DNA of 64,000 nucleotides from contig NC_026660.2 in assembly GCF_000004075.3 (NCBI RefSeq), forward strand, positions 22,633,498-22,697,497, read 5' to 3'. The translations under genes were made by a program, and so were the position numbers. Below are positions 23,101 to 35,263 of this stretch, piece by piece. Source of the stretch: Cucumis sativus (lineage: Eukaryota > Streptophyta > Magnoliopsida > Cucurbitales > Cucurbitaceae). The notes beneath the pieces were generated by a model. The model did no database searches. It saw only the letters and a list, made by a program, of their open reading frames with translations, and was not told where the DNA came from. How positions within the stretch are numbered: the first letter of the stretch is position 1; the number at the start of each line of letters is the position of its first letter.

Positions 23101-24946
23101 ATGTACATCTTCATCTTGGTTTATGCAAGGTACTAGTCAAGCTTGGTCGTGGAAAGGATGCTGTTACGAGCTGCAATGAAGCACTGAACATTGATGGAGA
23201 CCTAATTGAAGCTTTGGTCCAGGTTCGCCTTTTCTTCTTGGCCCTCATCTCTCTGGCTCTCTTCCTTTAATATGGACTTTGTTTTGCTGAAGTGGATGTT
23301 GCAATTTTCTATATTAGTTTGTCTATAGAAAGCTCCACTGTTTCACCTTCGCAATGCTCGACCTTTTATGTTGGGCTATGATTATCATAGTTTTCATTTG
23401 CTTCCAAGACCTTTATTATTGTTCACTGTTGGAAACTCAAGCAGCAGCAGCTATCCTATCTCTCATCCTAACTTCATTTTCAATTTTACGTTAATGTTGA
23501 AGTTTGTTAGTGCATGTGTATAACAGTATAAAATCTCAAGTTCTTTAATTCTCTGAACTTTCTTCTCAGAGAGGTGAAGCAAAGCTTTTAACAGAGGACT
23601 GGGAGGGTGCTGTTGAAGATCTTAAGTCAGCGGCTCAAAGTTCACCGCAGGTTAGCTATCATTCCATTTATCCTTCAACTCTCGAAAACCTATTATTCAG
23701 TTGTGGAAGTGGTAGACAAAACTTTTTGTAAAATTTTATTCCCTTTAACGCATCAACTAATCTTATTAGAGACTTTGTTTATTGATGTTGATATTAGGAT
23801 ACCACCTAACAAGGAGACACTCAAGAACACTGAATTATGGAATTATATTGACAACATGCTATAAAATCATAAGAAAAGTAATGAGGTAACCCTAGCCTTT
23901 CAGGCTAGACTCCCAAATTTCCAACATTGAAAATCCCACGACATACTTTCCCTTACTCTCAACCCAAAACCTTTATTTATAACTAAAAAGCCTTAGCAAA
24001 CTTACTAGCATATTTACTAGTATTCCCCTCCTAATAACCATACCAATATTCTTTTAATATGTCCATAACTAGGAGTGTTACAGGTGATCTATGTATCAAA
24101 GAAACAAAAACAGCTTATTTCTTATTATTTTTTCTCTAAAAGAACAACTTACAGTTTTTGTTAGATTTAAAAATGGGATACGTTTGTTGGGATAACTTTC
24201 ATACCAGTTCATATTAATAATAAAAATCATAGTAAGACGAAATAAAACCGGGTTGAGTTTGATTCATTGCAGGTTTTGCACTGTGGGTTATCAGTAATTT
24301 GATCAATTATGTTTGCAGGATATGAATATTAGGGAGGCACTGATGAGGGCTGAAAAGGCTTTGAAAATGAGCAAACGAAAGGACTGGTACAAAATTTTAG
24401 GAGTCTCAAAGACTGCTTCTGTTGCTGAGATTAAACGTGCCTATAAAAAGCTTGCTTTGCAATGGCACCCTGACAAAAATGTGGAAAATAGAGAAGAAGC
24501 AGAAGCCAAGTTCCAAGATATTGCTGCTGCATATGAGGTCAAAATATCTATATGTTCTCATCCATTACATAATACCAGAGTTCCAATTCTATATGCTGAA
24601 ATTGATTACATGATGAATCCTTCGCCTGTCTAAAATTGGTCTTTAGTACCGTTAAAAACGTGATACTAATGCAAGATGGGTAAACATGTAGCTGAGTGGC
24701 ACAAGTTATGTCTTGCAGGTCCTGGGCAATGAAGAAAAGCGTACAAGATTTGATAGAGGGGAAGACATTGAAGACATGGGCATGGGCGGCGGCGGTGGTG
24801 GCGGTTTCAATCCTTTCGGTGGTGGAGGACAGCAATTTACATTTACCTTCGACGGTGGGTTTCCTGGTGGTGGTGGTTTTGGTGGAGGTGGGTTTCCTGG
24901 TGGCGGCGGCTTTCCTGGTGGTGGTGGGTTTGAGTTCCATTTCTAA
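20189..24946 (+). CDS. P58IPK: P58IPK / DNAJC3 homologue, ER-luminal TPR and J-domain co-chaperone
   Basis: Nine exons: 20189-20321, 21405-21570, 22206-22407, 22494-22654, 22731-22824, 23010-23222, 23570-23650, 24319-24537 and 24719-24946, giving 498 aa (the Arabidopsis homologue is of similar length). The protein is an ER co-chaperone for BiP. An N-terminal hydrophobic signal (about residues 20-42, [20 protein letters not shown]) is followed by tandem TPR repeats over about 45-340 (e.g. [36 protein letters not shown]). A J domain begins at KDWYKILGV (about 371), with the HPD triad at 400-402. The tail is a Gly/Phe-rich stretch with repeated GGFPGGGG units ending FEFHF. All nine exons join in frame with GT-AG ends. 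The start is the ATG at 20189; an in-frame ATG ten codons later (20219) could also serve. Confidence 0.95.
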
Positions 24947-25336
24947 TTTCAGCATAAAAGCACCAGTTCCTCTTTTTTCTGATATTTTTTTCACTGACTA
25001 GAAAACAATGATTATAAGAGGAGGGGAAGGGGGATCGAAATATTTATTTGCTGAAAAGTAGAAATACTTTAGGTTAGAATTACTGATAGAGGCTTTTTAG
25101 TTCAGAAAAATGTTAATTGAGCAAGATTTTGTTAAAACATATTGAGAGGAAATGCATGAGTTGTAATTGTAATACGTTGGATGTATAACTATAAGCCTGC
25201 ATTTATACTATTGCTTAGATTTTTTTGCCACTTAACAAGGTATGTAATGTAAAGAGGTAGCTTTGGTAAGTGGGTTTAGTTTAGTGGTATTGATATGGTT
25301 TTTCCATACTATAATTCTTGTACTAAGAAAGCGTAG

Positions 25337-25368
25337 CTTTCTCTCTTTCTCTCTTTCTCTCTTTCTCT
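25337..25368. repeat. TCTCTTTC microsatellite
   Basis: Several CTCTTT-type units repeat in tandem in the 3' flank of P58IPK. Confidence 0.9.
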
Positions 25369-25971
25369 AAGAAAAGAAGTTGGTAGGTGGTGTTGAAATA
25401 TGAAGTTTGTTAAGATCTCTTTTCAGATCAAACTTTTTTAGGGAATTCCCTTCGGAAGATAGTAAGATATCATATCTCAAAAGTGAGAAATAGGTGAGGT
25501 ATCACTGAACTGCCTCTTCCTATTGAAAATGCAAAGAGATTACCTCAAGAGAGTTGGTAAGCGTTCTATGCTTGAAAATTAGTGATGATGGGTAAATCGT
25601 CTCCTTGTCTTATTCTTATTGAAAGAATTGGGTTTTTCCTGCGTTTTTCTTCCTCATCAAATAGGTTCTATTTGATGTTGTAAAATAAGTTAGGACTTTA
25701 TTTCATATATTAACCTTTACACTTTGTAGAGGGTTGAATAGGGTGAAAAATAAAATACCCAAAGTTCATGTTTACAAAAATTCTTTGTTGTCAAACACGA
25801 GATTGTTGTATCTCTACCACACGAAAAATAAAATTACCAAGTATTTTTTAACATATACTTAACAAATTATGTTTTTGTGTGATGGAGGGATAGAGAGCAT
25901 TTGAGATAGACGTATCATTGAATCTACTCAAGGCCCTCAAATATAATTATTTTTGCTATGTAAAATATAAT

Positions 25972-26030
25972 ATATTATTAATATAATGCTTATATTATCA
26001 TATATTATTAATATAATGTTTGTATTATCA
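25972..26030. repeat. 30-bp AT-rich unit in two tandem copies
   Basis: ATATTATTAATATAATG followed by C/T-TT-A/G-TATTATC occurs at 25972 and again at 26002 with two mismatches, consistent with a recent local duplication. Confidence 0.8.
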
Positions 26031-26340
26031 GCTTTAAAACTTAACGTTTTAATTCTCTTTTTCATTTGTTAAAAATAAAATCATAAGAAAGAGAAAATGT
26101 GAAAAGAAAACATAATAAAACAATAAATGGTTATTCAGGAGGCGGGCACATTCCATTTGAATTAAGGGAGAAAACAAAAAATTAAATTCAAACTTTCATT
26201 ACAAAACTGAAAATTACAATAAACTCATAAAATAGAGACATTAAAAGGAAAATTATTCTTCAAGTTCATTTCCCAACTCCAAGTAAACTAAAAAAAATTC
26301 ACATTCATCAAATCCCCTAAACCCAAAAGTTCAATCCTCA

Positions 26341-27087
26341 TTAATGCAAAACAAACGGCACCACAAATCCAACAACCGCTCCAAACGCCGCCGCAAATCG
26401 GTAACTCATAGCCGGAGCAGCGCCGGAATCGTCACTAGAAGTGTCCTTCGAAGCACCAGCAGGAGCATCAGCACCCGAAACAGCCTTCACCGGCTTAGAA
26501 GGGGCCGGCGCAGGCGCGGCCACAGTACCAAAAAGATCAACCGGAAGAAGAACTTTATCGACTTGGTAAACAGCCAACTGGCCGTCGGTATAAATAGTAT
26601 TGGCGACGACGGCGTCGACGACGCCGGTGGTCAAATTAACTTGAGAGCCAGAAGTGGTGACATTCAATGGAAACTGACCGGCGTTGCTGTTTCCGGCTTG
26701 AGTACGAAGTGGGTTACTAACAGTTTGAAATTGGGACATGGAGATGAAAGTTGGGACGACATGGTATTGAACCAATTGAACTTTTTGCTGATCGGAGAGG
26801 GAATTAAGGGTCCCAGGTTTGAGATTTGAGAAGGCATTATCAGGGGGAGCAAAGACAGTGAGGCCTTGGCCTTGGTTGGAGTTATTGAGTTGATTGTTGA
26901 TTTGATCACTCTGTTGGGTGCTTTTGAGGAGCTTGTTCATGGTTGAGAATTGGCCGGCTTTTTCGAGGATAGCGGAGATGTTGGTTGGACCGGAGAAACC
27001 GGGTGGCTGAGTAGATTGAGCTGAAATAGATTTGGAGAAGAGGAGGGAAATGAGGAAGAAGGAGATGGGGAAGATGTTATTGATCAT
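26341..27087 (-). CDS. FLA: Fasciclin-like arabinogalactan protein (FLA11/12-like)
   Basis: Single exon, 248 aa, the typical length of the single-fasciclin group that includes FLA11 and FLA12. FLA proteins are GPI-anchored cell-surface glycoproteins involved in wall architecture, this group mainly in secondary walls. Residues 1-23 form a signal peptide (FFLISLLFSKSISA). A fasciclin domain spans about 36-183 with the H1-like LTVFAPPDNAFSNL, the YHVVPTF middle motif and an H2-like YQVDKVLLPVDLF. N-glycosylation sites NVT and NLT are present. After it comes the AGP-type VAAPAPAPSKP. The C-terminus has small residues (DDSGAAPA) and a hydrophobic tail (AAAFGAVVGFVVPFVLH) as expected for GPI attachment. 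The strand is set by this intact frame; the long plus-strand ORF opposite it is a shadow. Confidence 0.95.
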   Translation of the reverse strand: MINNIFPISFFLISLLFSKSISAQSTQPPGFSGPTNISAILEKAGQFSTMNKLLKSTQQSDQINNQLNNSNQGQGLTVFAPPDNAFSNLKPGTLNSLSDQQKVQLVQYHVVPTFISMSQFQTVSNPLRTQAGNSNAGQFPLNVTTSGSQVNLTTGVVDAVVANTIYTDGQLAVYQVDKVLLPVDLFGTVAAPAPAPSKPVKAVSGADAPAGASKDTSSDDSGAAPAMSYRFAAAFGAVVGFVVPFVLH

Positions 27088-27181
27088 GATGAAGGAAGTT
27101 TATGAAATGAAAAACAGAGCAGTTCTTTTCTTTTTCTAATGTTTGGATTATTGCTCTGTTTTTGAGGGATTGGAGATGGGA

Positions 27182-27188
27182 TTTATAA
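27182..27188 (-). promoter_or_regulatory. TATA box of the FLA gene
   Basis: TATAAAT on the minus strand lies about 95 bases upstream of the start codon, in a G/A-rich region that reads as CT-rich on the coding strand. Confidence 0.65.
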
Positions 27189-27342
27189 GGAGGGGGGAAA
27201 AATAGGGGAATTGGTTTGGTGAAATGGGGATTTCAAAATGAAAAGTGATTTGGGTATTTGTTCTTTTTGGTGAGAGGAAAGAGATGGGGTTTTGCTTCAA
27301 GAAGCAGGAAAAACAGAGTATATGGAGAGTGAAGGATTGGGT

Positions 27343-27368
27343 TTATATATATATATATATATATATAT
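27343..27368. repeat. TA microsatellite
   Basis: About 26 bases of TA dinucleotide lie in the FLA upstream region. Confidence 0.9.
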
Positions 27369-28539
27369 GTTGTGGGTTTGGGTTTGGGTTTGGTGGGGAT
27401 TGAAAAACATTTGGTTTTGCTTCTTAAAATGGACAACTTTCTAGGAAGCTTGAGAATGAAGTTTTCAAGGAATGGGAATGGAAATGGGGCCTTTTAATTT
27501 AGGAGATGGTATTGCTGGTTAGTGGTGTGGACAAAGTGAAATAAGTTGTGAAGTATGATCATAGTTTTGAGCTGCTTTGTTTAAAATGTACTTCCATTTG
27601 GTTTGGGTTTTGCTTGGTCTCTCAGGTGCACAGTTGGTGCCACTCATGCCTTATATTTAAAAATTGCAATATTATCTCTAACTTAATGAAGTAATTTCAA
27701 AACATTTATGAAAGATTTAAAAGTTATATGTAAATACGAGAGATAAGAAATGGAAAGAGATCGAAGAAGAAAAACAATTTGGCAGGAGAAAACTCTAGCT
27801 TCGATTGATTTGGAATTTAACCTTTATTTAACCTTTTTTTCTTCTTCTTCTTCTCTCCTTTCCTTATGTTACTAGTTGAAGTAAGAGAATAGAATAAGAA
27901 TATTTTACTAATGAAATCCTAAGAAATTCTAACAATGGATTATGCCAACATTATTTTTCAACATTAGGTCATGCAAACATACTATATGATTGATTTTAAT
28001 TTGGTATTCAATAATGTTGTAAAGATGAAATAATTTTTCAATTGATTTAGGGTTTTGGGTTGGTGATGAAGATAAGAGCAAATTATAGAAAGGTAGAAGA
28101 GAAAGTAGGGTCTCTCAAAGTGAAAAGAGATATGAATTTTGAAGCAAAGGGAAACTCATAATAGTGTTGATAATATAAAAGTATGTGCAGTAGGTTTTGT
28201 CTAAGTTGCAATCATGAAATGAAGAGATATCTATAACATCCAACACCTTAAGTGAGAATCAACCATTAATTGCACACACACACACATATATATAAGGTCA
28301 ATTGTTTGATCACAATATAAGGTTTTAATTAAAAGTAACCAAGCTCTTGAAGGGATAAGAACAGAAAGTGTTTATGTATTAAATTAACTCTTGAAGTGAA
28401 AAAAACCCACAGCTTTGAATTATTTGGACCAACGTGATGCCCCCATAAAATATATCATAATGTATGCTAAACACTTGAATGATTATGTGTTGATTTAATT
28501 ATATATTTATAAAAAGTAGAAAAGGAAATCAACTAAATT

Positions 28540-28576
28540 AAAAAAAAAAAAAAAAAAGAAGAAGAAGAAGAAGAAA
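28540..28576. repeat. Poly-A / GAA microsatellite
   Basis: A run of about 18 A is followed by tandem GAA units, 150 bases before the TATA box of the methyltransferase-like gene. Confidence 0.9.
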
Positions 28577-28727
28577 AATTAGGAGTTATAAGGGTTAGGT
28601 ACAGGCTGTCAGGGTGGGCTACTGTTCTCCTATAGAATCACTCCCCACCTTTTACTTTTCAACTTTGTATGTGGCACGCTCATGTCATTTCTTACCCAAT
28701 CATATCCTGCCACCTCTTACCTTTCTC

Positions 28728-28735
28728 TATTTATA
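28728..28735 (+). promoter_or_regulatory. TATA-like box of the methyltransferase-like gene
   Basis: TATTTATA lies about 130 bases upstream of the ATG at 28865, followed by CTCCCTCACCTC, a CT-rich leader. It also argues against the in-frame ATG at 28682, which lies before this box. Confidence 0.5.
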
Positions 28736-28864
28736 TTCTCCCTCACCTCAGTGGGGAACCTCACTCCCATACTCTCTCTACTCCATGTCATCACCTTCTT
28801 CTATCCCCAAACCCTAACCCTACACTCTCCATTCACTTCCATTTCCACTCTCACACCCTCTCCC

Positions 28865-29629
28865 ATGGATCTCAAGTTCCACAGATCCCCCATCTTACAC
28901 GACCCTGCATTCGCAAAGCGGGTCTTCTTCCGTGTCTTCTTATTCGCTTCCGCCATCTCCCTCATTCCCATCCTCCACATTCTCACTTCTTACGATTTCA
29001 AATCCTTCCATTTACCCAAATCCCCACCCTGTCACGCCTCCCCTCACTCCACCCCCGATCATCTCCCCCGTGGCTCCTACCTCTTTCAGGGCCACTTCCT
29101 TAACCCCGTTTGGGATTCTTTCGATTCTCTCCATTGCCAGCACACTGTGAATCTCACCATCTCCCTCATCAAACTTCTTGTCCACGAAAAGCATCTCTTC
29201 AACCACAGCGCTAGAGCTCTCTTCGTCGGAGGAAGTTCTTCCTCCGCCGCTTCGGTGCTCCACGATTTGGGATTTTCCAGGGCTGTTGGGGTTGATAAAG
29301 GTCGGTTTATATCGCTGAAACGGATGGAAGTTGGGTATAAACTTGATTATCCAAATAGTTCGTTTGATTTTGTTTTGTTCAAGGGGAAGTTGAAGGTCTC
29401 TGTTCCTGATTTGGTTGTGGGTGAACTTGAACGGATTCTCGACGGCGGTGGAATTGGGGCGGTGGTTACCGGAATTAGTAGTCCAATATCGATTGGGTTG
29501 GGGGGAAGAGTGAGGAAATTACTGAAATCCTCATGTGTTGTATATTCGGGGAATGTTGAGAAGTTGTATGTGAGTGTATTTAAGAAGAAATCGTTTGATG
29601 ATGATGTTCCAATTAATTGTTCCAGTTAA
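28865..29629 (+). CDS. Methyltransferase-like single-exon membrane protein
   Basis: One exon, 254 aa, starting MDLKFHRSPIL. A hydrophobic segment at about 20-42 (VFFRVFLFASAISLIPILHIL) suggests a type II membrane anchor. Then follow RGSYLFQGHFLNPVWDSFDSL and a Rossmann-like section: ALFVGGSSSSAASVLHDLGF, AVGVDKG, SSFDFVLF and GELERILDGGGIGAVVT. This layout matches the plant SAM-dependent methyltransferase (Methyltransf_11-like) family, where the first motif is normally ALCVGAR-like with an acidic residue ending strand 2. Here the motif I glycine pattern is loose, so catalytic activity is uncertain. The frame is open upstream to 28682, but the TATA-like box lies between, so the ATG at 28865 is preferred. 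The substrate is unknown. Confidence 0.75.
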   Translation: MDLKFHRSPILHDPAFAKRVFFRVFLFASAISLIPILHILTSYDFKSFHLPKSPPCHASPHSTPDHLPRGSYLFQGHFLNPVWDSFDSLHCQHTVNLTISLIKLLVHEKHLFNHSARALFVGGSSSSAASVLHDLGFSRAVGVDKGRFISLKRMEVGYKLDYPNSSFDFVLFKGKLKVSVPDLVVGELERILDGGGIGAVVTGISSPISIGLGGRVRKLLKSSCVVYSGNVEKLYVSVFKKKSFDDDVPINCSS

Positions 29630-32600
29630 TTAGGTAAGATTAACTTCAAGAAAATTAGATAAACCATGTGGTCTCATGAATGTGGGTTGTTTGTAGGACT
29701 TGATCTGTATATACACTTACAACTACAATTATTGATGAACACTACAATTTGTTGCATTTCTATCTACCTAATTCGTGTTCAAATTATTTCTTTTATCTAC
29801 CCATGCCACTAACGATTTCACAAAAATAATTATTTTTTATGGATAAAAACAAAAATGTAAAACTACACAAAATTCATATCAAAATATATTATGTTCAACA
29901 ACTTCAATACTATGAGTAAAAATTATGAATTTAAAAGAGGAAGATTATATAATTATTAGAATAATTACTATGAGTAATAATTTTAGGAATAATATTATGA
30001 CTATGAGGGTTTATGCCTGATTTATAGATGTGTCCCTAGTTATTATGATTCATAGATGTCATCTCATTTTTCTTTTATTAATTTCTGTATTTTTATCTGT
30101 ATTTATTTAGAAACAAACTTCAATCATATACCTTAGGAGTTAAATAATGAGGTAGAATAATTTGAACTATGTGTGTGTGTGTATATAAAGCTCAAAGCTG
30201 GTTGGATGGTGGCTGTGACAGATGTGTGTGTCCACTGATTGGAATATTTTATATAAATTGTTTTAGGTTTTTTTTTTTCTTTATTTAAAAAATTGTTTCA
30301 GTTTTTTTTAAAACTATTAAAAAAAATTAGAGCTTAAAATAATGCATTGCAATTTGATTATGAAAAGTGTTGTGAATTATGATTCCTTATTTTAACCTCT
30401 TTTTTCTTTATCTCATTTTTATGATAATCGATCTTAACACAATATTATACTCCATACAAACTATACAATTAATACAAAGACTATCAATTTAACCAAGGTA
30501 TCAATAATAAAGAAAAGAGCCAGCTTGAATATTGCATATGACCTAATTAAACATAGTTAGAAAGTTAGATATAATAATCCAAGACGACGATAGAAGAAAG
30601 GACATTATAAACAGTCTCACTACTTGAATGTTTTAAAGGGAAAGACTCGAATGGTTAGTTGAAATTAATATATATTCATTTTACTATTTCAAGCATCATA
30701 GTATGAATGGCTCGAATATCACGCTTGGATTTGAGTGTTAGGTTTAAATAGAAAGATTAAATAAAAAAAAATGATAAAGACTTATATGAAGAAGAAGTGA
30801 GAACTAGTAGGCGTGGTAGATAATTCACACGCCAACAGATATAATATAATGGGGGAATGAGTTTGATATAGTACGTGTTTTAATTAATGTGTATTTGAAA
30901 CCCTAAAGTAAGAAATAATAATAATATATATACAAGTTGGATTAAATTGGTGTGGTCTGTAGTGGTGGAGAATGGAGAGAGTAGCCATCCAAAGGTGACC
31001 AAAATTGGACCCCACAGTGTCAATGGGTGGATGTACTTTTTCTAATGTTGATTTGGTCACACCAATATATATATATATCAAAACACATTTTGGGTATCCC
31101 ATCTTCTAACTTTGAAATTTTCAAACAAATACCTTTTCTCACTTCTCCAAATTTAATTCTTTCTTGTGTACGAATTCCTTTTTAGACAACAACAATAACT
31201 CTTTCTTTTGTTTCTTGTGTAATACGAGTGAATTTATATCTCGATCACTAGACGAGATTAATCGTGGAGCACTGTTCGAACTTGTTGTGTCAAATTAATA
31301 ATCTAGAAACCCTAAGATTCAACAATTAGAAACTCAATTAGAGAACTCCTAATATCAAATTCTATTGATAGAAAAAAAATCCTAAAATAATCAAAGTTTA
31401 AATAACCTCTTAATAAAATTCTAATGCATGCATCTACATTAAACTCTATTTTATGTTTTAAAAAGGATAAAACAAAAAAATATTAAAATTACATCACAAT
31501 CATGAATGAAGTAAAATCTAAAATTAACAGTAATGATAGGTAGAATTTGTCATGAAATACATATACAATATAAAGTATAGAAAGATCATATAATATTTCA
31601 AGTGACAACGTTCTAAATATTGTAGAAATAAAAGATCAAAAGAGTATAGTCTTTGTGTTTAGACTTACGAGAAAGAAAGTATATATTATAAATTACATTG
31701 TCTTCTTTATTTTCTTCCTCCGGTATAATTAAAGTAAAGATGTAAAAAAGATTCAAATATTTGAAATCTTACTTATACAAGTAGGTTAAAACACATTCCT
31801 TTTTAATTATATTATATAAAAAAAAAACTTTAACATCTATTCCAACAATTTTTATACTATATTATTTGTATATATTCAAACATAATTATCAATCTCACGA
31901 GAGGGACATTTTTGTTTATTTACTTTTAAGGTAAAAAAAGAAAAACTAGAAAGGAAACTTCAAAAGAAAAAGAAAAGTTGTAGAAGAAAATATTAAAAGA
32001 GAAAAAGAAAGTAAAAGGGGGGACAAAAAGATTTGAAGTTTTATTATTTGTGGTTGAAATATATAGAAAAGTCGAAAGAAAATAATTAAACTAAAAAATT
32101 AAAGAAAAAGGGAAATAGGTCACGTGCATATGCAATTCTAAGCGTGTGACAAATGGCAGATTTTCACACATTTGTTCCAAAGTTTTGAATTATGAAAACA
32201 ATAATTTACATGCAAATTAATTTCTTGTTAACAATATTGAATCTTTAATTTCCCCTAGTCAAAAAGTCACATCCCCATATGGACTTTTTAGGGGATGAAA
32301 GTATTGACTTTTGTTAGATCATTGATTTTAATTAATGTCAAATATTCATATAAAGTTTATATATATATATATGTTTACGTATGTATGTATATATTTGATT
32401 TTTTTGTTAGATAAGTTTTGTGTTAATATATTATATAATTAAACAACTTTTTTTTTTATATATATAAAATAGATTGATAGAAAATTGAAAAAAAAAAAGA
32501 AAAAGCAGAATGAATTTTAGTCATAGGGGTGAGAATGATCACATTATGAATTTTGACCATATAACCCTAAACCCATTAATGACTTCAAAAGGTTTGAATT

Positions 32601-33166
32601 TGTTAGTAATATATATTAATTGACATTTTAGGTCTATTTTTCATAAATAAATAAAAAAAGAAGAAGAATTGTTAAAAAAGGATGTAAATTTAGGAAAATA
32701 TAATTAATGATTGGTCATGTAATATGTTGTTATATTTGGGAATTCAGTTTAGAGTGTGGGAGTTGAAGGGTGAAGGGTGTTGCTTTTGCTACAACTCTCT
32801 ATGTTTTCCCTCCACATTCGAAGTTGATGATGATTGATGCTGTTCCTTAAAGCTGTAATTTTGATGACCCACAAAGCGTTGACCAGAATTCCCCTTTTCA
32901 TCCCTTCCTTTCCTTTCCTTTCCTTTCCAAATCAAATTTATCCCATTTCACGACTTTCTTTTTCCCACGCTTCGACCCATGGTGGCTCTGTTTTTGGTTA
33001 CTCGGTCGTCAACTCCCCTCCATTTTAATATTCCAATTTGGCTCTTCAAGAACGTTTCAATCTCGCTGCCTTCATAACCTCCCCATCCCCACTTGACCCA
33101 GTTGCCCATTCCCCTGTCTATCACTTTCTTTTTTTTGATTCAATTCCAACATTAATCTGGCCACAA
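29630..33166. other. Spacer between the methyltransferase-like gene and the kinase gene
   Basis: No gene is supported. Around 30945-31075 two arms, ATTGGTGTG and CACACCAAT, face each other about 110 bases apart; I recognise no miRNA there. A TTTCC tandem repeat (32906-32928) lies in the presumed 5' leader of the kinase gene. The rest is AT-rich. Confidence 0.5.
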
Positions 33167-34789
33167 ATGAAGTTTCGCAGTCTTCTTTCTACTTGTTGTT
33201 ACTCTCCATCCTCGACAGCCATGGAAAGCAGCCGCCACGGTTAGGAATTTCTCCTTTTCTCTGCAATGTTTGTTTGTTTGTTTTTTTTTTTTTTTTTTTT
33301 TTTTTTTTGTTTATTATCAAACCCCTTTTGATTTGTTCCTCCAAACATGAAGCAGATAGACAGGACAGTGAGAGTTTTCGTGTCTACTCTTATAACGAGC
33401 TTAAATTAGCTACCAATGGATTTAGTGGAGCGAATAAGGTTGGAGAGGGCGGATTTGGTACTGTTTACAAGGTATTGCCATGGCTCTGAATTTTAAGTTT
33501 CTGCCCTTTTGGGTTTTTTTTTTTAATGCTTTTAAGGTTACTGATGGAATGCTTGAATGGGGTTGACTTTGTAAAGGGTTGGCTTCGAGATGACAGGAAG
33601 ATTGCTGTGAAGGTACTTTCTATTGAGGTAGAATCCATGAGAGGAGAAAGGGAGTTCATTGCTGAATTAACTTCACTTTCTAACATTAGACATGAAAATC
33701 TGGTTGAGCTTAAAGGGTTTTATGTTGATGGAAGTAACAGATATTTGGTCTATGATTACATGGAAAACAACAGCCTTGCATATGTTCTTCAGGGTAATTG
33801 ACACTATTTGCTTACTGATTTATATAAAATTGCCAACCGATTTGAATTGGATGATGTAAGACAATTGTTCTAAACTTAGATTGTGCTTCTAAAATCTTGA
33901 TCAATAGGTGTGAGGGAAAATAGAATGAGACTTAGATGGATAGCCAGAAAGGAAATTTTGATTGGAGTGGCTCGTGGGCTTGCCTATCTTCATGAGGAGG
34001 TTGAGCCACATATAGTTCATAGAGATATAAAAGCCAGCAATATACTACTCGACCATAATTTTAAGCCTAAAGTTGCGGATTTTGGATTGGCTAAGTTGTT
34101 GAGAGAGAACAGTTCTCATGTTAGTACTCGTGTTGCTGGCACAATGTAAGTCATAATTTTTCTATCAATATGTTTGAATATGTTAATTACTTTCAGGAAA
34201 CCACTGCTTACTTGAAAATGGAAAAACAGAGGATATCTTGCTCCGGAATATGCTGTGAGTGGCCATTTGACACGAAAATCCGATGTCTACAGCTTCGGAG
34301 TGTTGTTGTTAGAGATTGTTAGCGGAAGAGCAACTGTTGATTTTGATTTGGAACATGGTGAACACCATTTAGTACAAAGGGTAAGATAATGAAATAAATG
34401 TGCATTTGAGAAATCAATCTTGTCTTGGCTTGCTTGATTCAGCATTATACAAAATATTGGATTTCATGGGATTTCTTTTTGTTTGGCAGGTATGGGAACA
34501 TTACAAGGCAAATGAGCTAGTAAAATTGATAGATCCCGTGCTTGACATAGACTTCCGCAAAGAAGAGGCCGTTAGATTTATGAAGATTGGTCTACTCTGT
34601 GTGCAAGAAAACCCAACGAAACGACCACGAATGTCTCTTGCTGTAAGCATGTTGATAAAGGAGACTGACCTTAATGAACACAATATTTCACAACCAGCAC
34701 ATATTATTGACTTCATGGACATTAAAATGGGTAAAGGAAACTCATCAACTAGCTTTTTCTCCAAGGTTTCCACAGCAAATAGCATGTAA
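33167..34789 (+). CDS. Receptor-like cytoplasmic kinase, CRPK1-like
   Basis: Six exons: 33167-33239, 33356-33471, 33577-33793, 33908-34145, 34230-34380 and 34490-34789, giving 364 aa. It consists of a protein kinase domain without extracellular or membrane segment. The short N-terminus has two adjacent Cys (TCCYSP), possible lipid-anchoring sites. Domain markers: glycine loop [12 protein letters not shown] (53-64), catalytic lysine K75 in [15 protein letters not shown] (D175), DFGLAK (193-198), then [40 protein letters not shown]. It is an RD kinase and all key residues are present, so it should be active. The sequence resembles Arabidopsis cold-responsive protein kinase 1 (At1g16670), including the tail ...[15 protein letters not shown]. 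The acceptor for exon 2 may be 33353 or 33356, a one-residue difference. A poly-T run lies in intron 1 (33281-33308). Confidence 0.92.
33281..33308. repeat. Poly-T run in kinase intron 1
   Basis: There are 28 consecutive T after a short TTTG repeat. The length is likely variable. Confidence 0.9.
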
Positions 34790-35263
34790 ATCTTCTATTC
34801 TCTTAGGGAAAAGATAAAGTTGGAAGTTGAAGAAATGATTCTAGTTGGAGCCTTTTGAAAATCTAGTCTGTGTACATAGATGATTTGGTAAAAGCTCTTA
34901 CCTTGTTTTTTCACCCCCAAAATTTGGTCGAGGGGTCGGTATATTTATGGTAGAGGGAGGGTGAATAACAGAAAAATGTGCAGAGTTTTTTTATTTTTTC
35001 CATTTTCTTTATTTGAATTCTTAAATTCCATTACTTTTTTCTTTGCCACCAAAATATGTAGTTTTATTGATCATTTGAAATGAAAATCATACTGAAACAG
35101 TCAATTATGATCTTTGTTTAGTACATAAACTTCAAGAAAGAGATCTGTAACTGTTGAGAAAAAAAAAAAAATGCAAAGGTGAATCATTTGGAAAAGAAAC
35201 CTGAGCCAAGGCAATGTTCTTAAGCTTGAACTTGAATGGTTTCTCTGTAGATGCAAATTTACA
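34790..35263. other. Convergent flank between the kinase gene and MIR160
   Basis: This contains the 3' untranslated region of the kinase (+) and the downstream part of the MIR160 primary transcript (-). No ORF is supported. Confidence 0.5.

Larger units (their letters stand above)
24947..26340. other. Convergent 3' flanks of P58IPK and the FLA gene
   Basis: No gene is supported here. It contains a CTCTTT-type microsatellite (25337-25368) and a tandem AT-rich duplication (25972-26030). The 3' untranslated regions of both genes end somewhere inside. Confidence 0.5.
27189..28727. other. Spacer between divergent FLA and methyltransferase-like genes
   Basis: This is a shared upstream region of two divergently transcribed genes. 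It contains a TA repeat (27343-27368) and a poly-A/GAA microsatellite (28540-28576). No further gene is supported. Confidence 0.5.

Noticed and set aside
24548-24994. 148-codon minus-strand ORF over the last P58IPK exons
   Set aside because: It runs antisense across an exon-intron border and its Thr-rich stretch is the complement of the Gly-rich coding repeat.
26344-26829. 161-codon plus-strand ORF opposite the FLA gene
   Set aside because: It is Arg/Ser-rich with no family resemblance and lies wholly antisense to an intact fasciclin-like frame; it is a shadow of GC-biased codons.
28682-28864. 61-codon N-terminal extension of the methyltransferase-like gene
   Set aside because: The frame is open, but the TATA-like box at 28728 lies after this ATG and the extension is low-complexity leader-like sequence.
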